Assembly (NCBI GenBank): GCA_017437785.1
Contig: JAFRXH010000081.1
Location: forward strand, 1-52,140
DNA from: Lachnospiraceae bacterium
Lineage (GTDB): Bacteria > Bacillota > Clostridia > Lachnospirales > Lachnospiraceae
Length of the DNA stretch: 52,140 nt
Direction of reading: 5' to 3'
Shown: one piece after another, positions 52,082 through 52,140 of the stretch
Numbering within the stretch: position 1 is the stretch's first letter
How the letters are laid out: each line of letters begins with the position of its first letter
Made by a program: the position numbers and the translations under genes
Notes under the pieces: model-generated
What the model was told of the DNA's origin: nothing
Databases searched by the model: none
The model's input: only the letters and a program-made list of their open reading frames with translations

Positions 52082-52140
52082 TTAAGCTTCGCCTGATAAT
52101 TCCTCAAGGGTATATGGATTGCCGGCTGTAAGGCGGCTGA
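52082..52140 (-). CDS. C-terminus of an unidentified protein (partial)
   Basis: On the minus strand an open frame enters from the right edge and ends at TAA (52084-52082) with 18 codons, reading ...LTAGNPYTLEELSGEA. Composition looks like real coding sequence, and a terminator follows 20 nt later, as expected for a gene end. The family cannot be told from so little. Another frame also stays open for a similar length, so the reading frame is not certain. Confidence 0.4.
   Translation of the reverse strand, partial: SRLTAGNPYTLEELSGEA

Overview
The window looks like a Firmicutes chromosome of the Lachnospiraceae type (Butyrivibrio/Roseburia-like, gut or rumen). The evidence is a moderate-GC, Gram-positive gene style with strong AGGAGG ribosome sites, the order dnaA-dnaN-yaaA-recF-gyrB-gyrA, cytosolic plant-fibre enzymes (GH51, GH9), an arabinose ABC importer, class III fructose-bisphosphatase, c-di-GMP response regulators and many clostridial DUF families. 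The right end carries the replication origin. Most genes lie on the minus strand, which is the leading strand for a fork moving leftward from oriC.

Layout. 1-8.1 kb: a small Hfq/LSm-like protein, an aminotransferase, orphan PyrK, PlsC, an orphan class I fumarase alpha subunit, a DUF4177-like protein, a DUF4349 lipoprotein and a chemoreceptor. These are separated by a family of GGGGAC hairpins that includes a perfect 35-bp inverted repeat. 6.3-16.8 kb: an arabinose/arabinan block made of a binding protein, two permeases, a YesL-like protein and the chemoreceptor, preceded by a GH51 - DUF6171 - FGGY kinase - AraD operon. 16.9-25.4 kb: a GAF/fRMsr-like protein, a TIGR01440-GH9-PAP2 operon, a REC-GGDEF regulator with two surface proteins, and a DUF218 lipoprotein. 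25.4-30.1 kb: an FAD oxidoreductase with fbp, and a REC-HD-GYP regulator.

30.3-36.9 kb is the most unusual part, all on the plus strand. Two overlapping MutS-like ATPase genes are followed by a near-consensus promoter and a leader of about 390 nt. The leader contains five small hairpins spaced 26-28 nt apart, a terminator-like element and a boxA-like site. After it come an unknown 146-aa protein, a catalytically intact accessory ClpP and a VirD4/TraG-like ATPase with no membrane anchor. No relaxase, integrase or type IV secretion gene is present, so this looks like a resident locus rather than a conjugative element. 36.9-37.9 kb holds an autoregulated toxin-antitoxin-like pair with a Phd-like first gene. 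38.0-40.4 kb is a PadR - HAAS-domain membrane protein - DUF4097 operon with a 14-15-nt repeated operator array across its promoter.

40.4-52.1 kb: glnA and then the origin cluster gyrA, two small membrane proteins, gyrB, recF, yaaA, dnaN and dnaA. DnaA-box-like sequences flank dnaA on both sides, and the last 59 bases hold the end of another minus-strand gene. All functional assignments come from reading motifs by eye; no database search was run.
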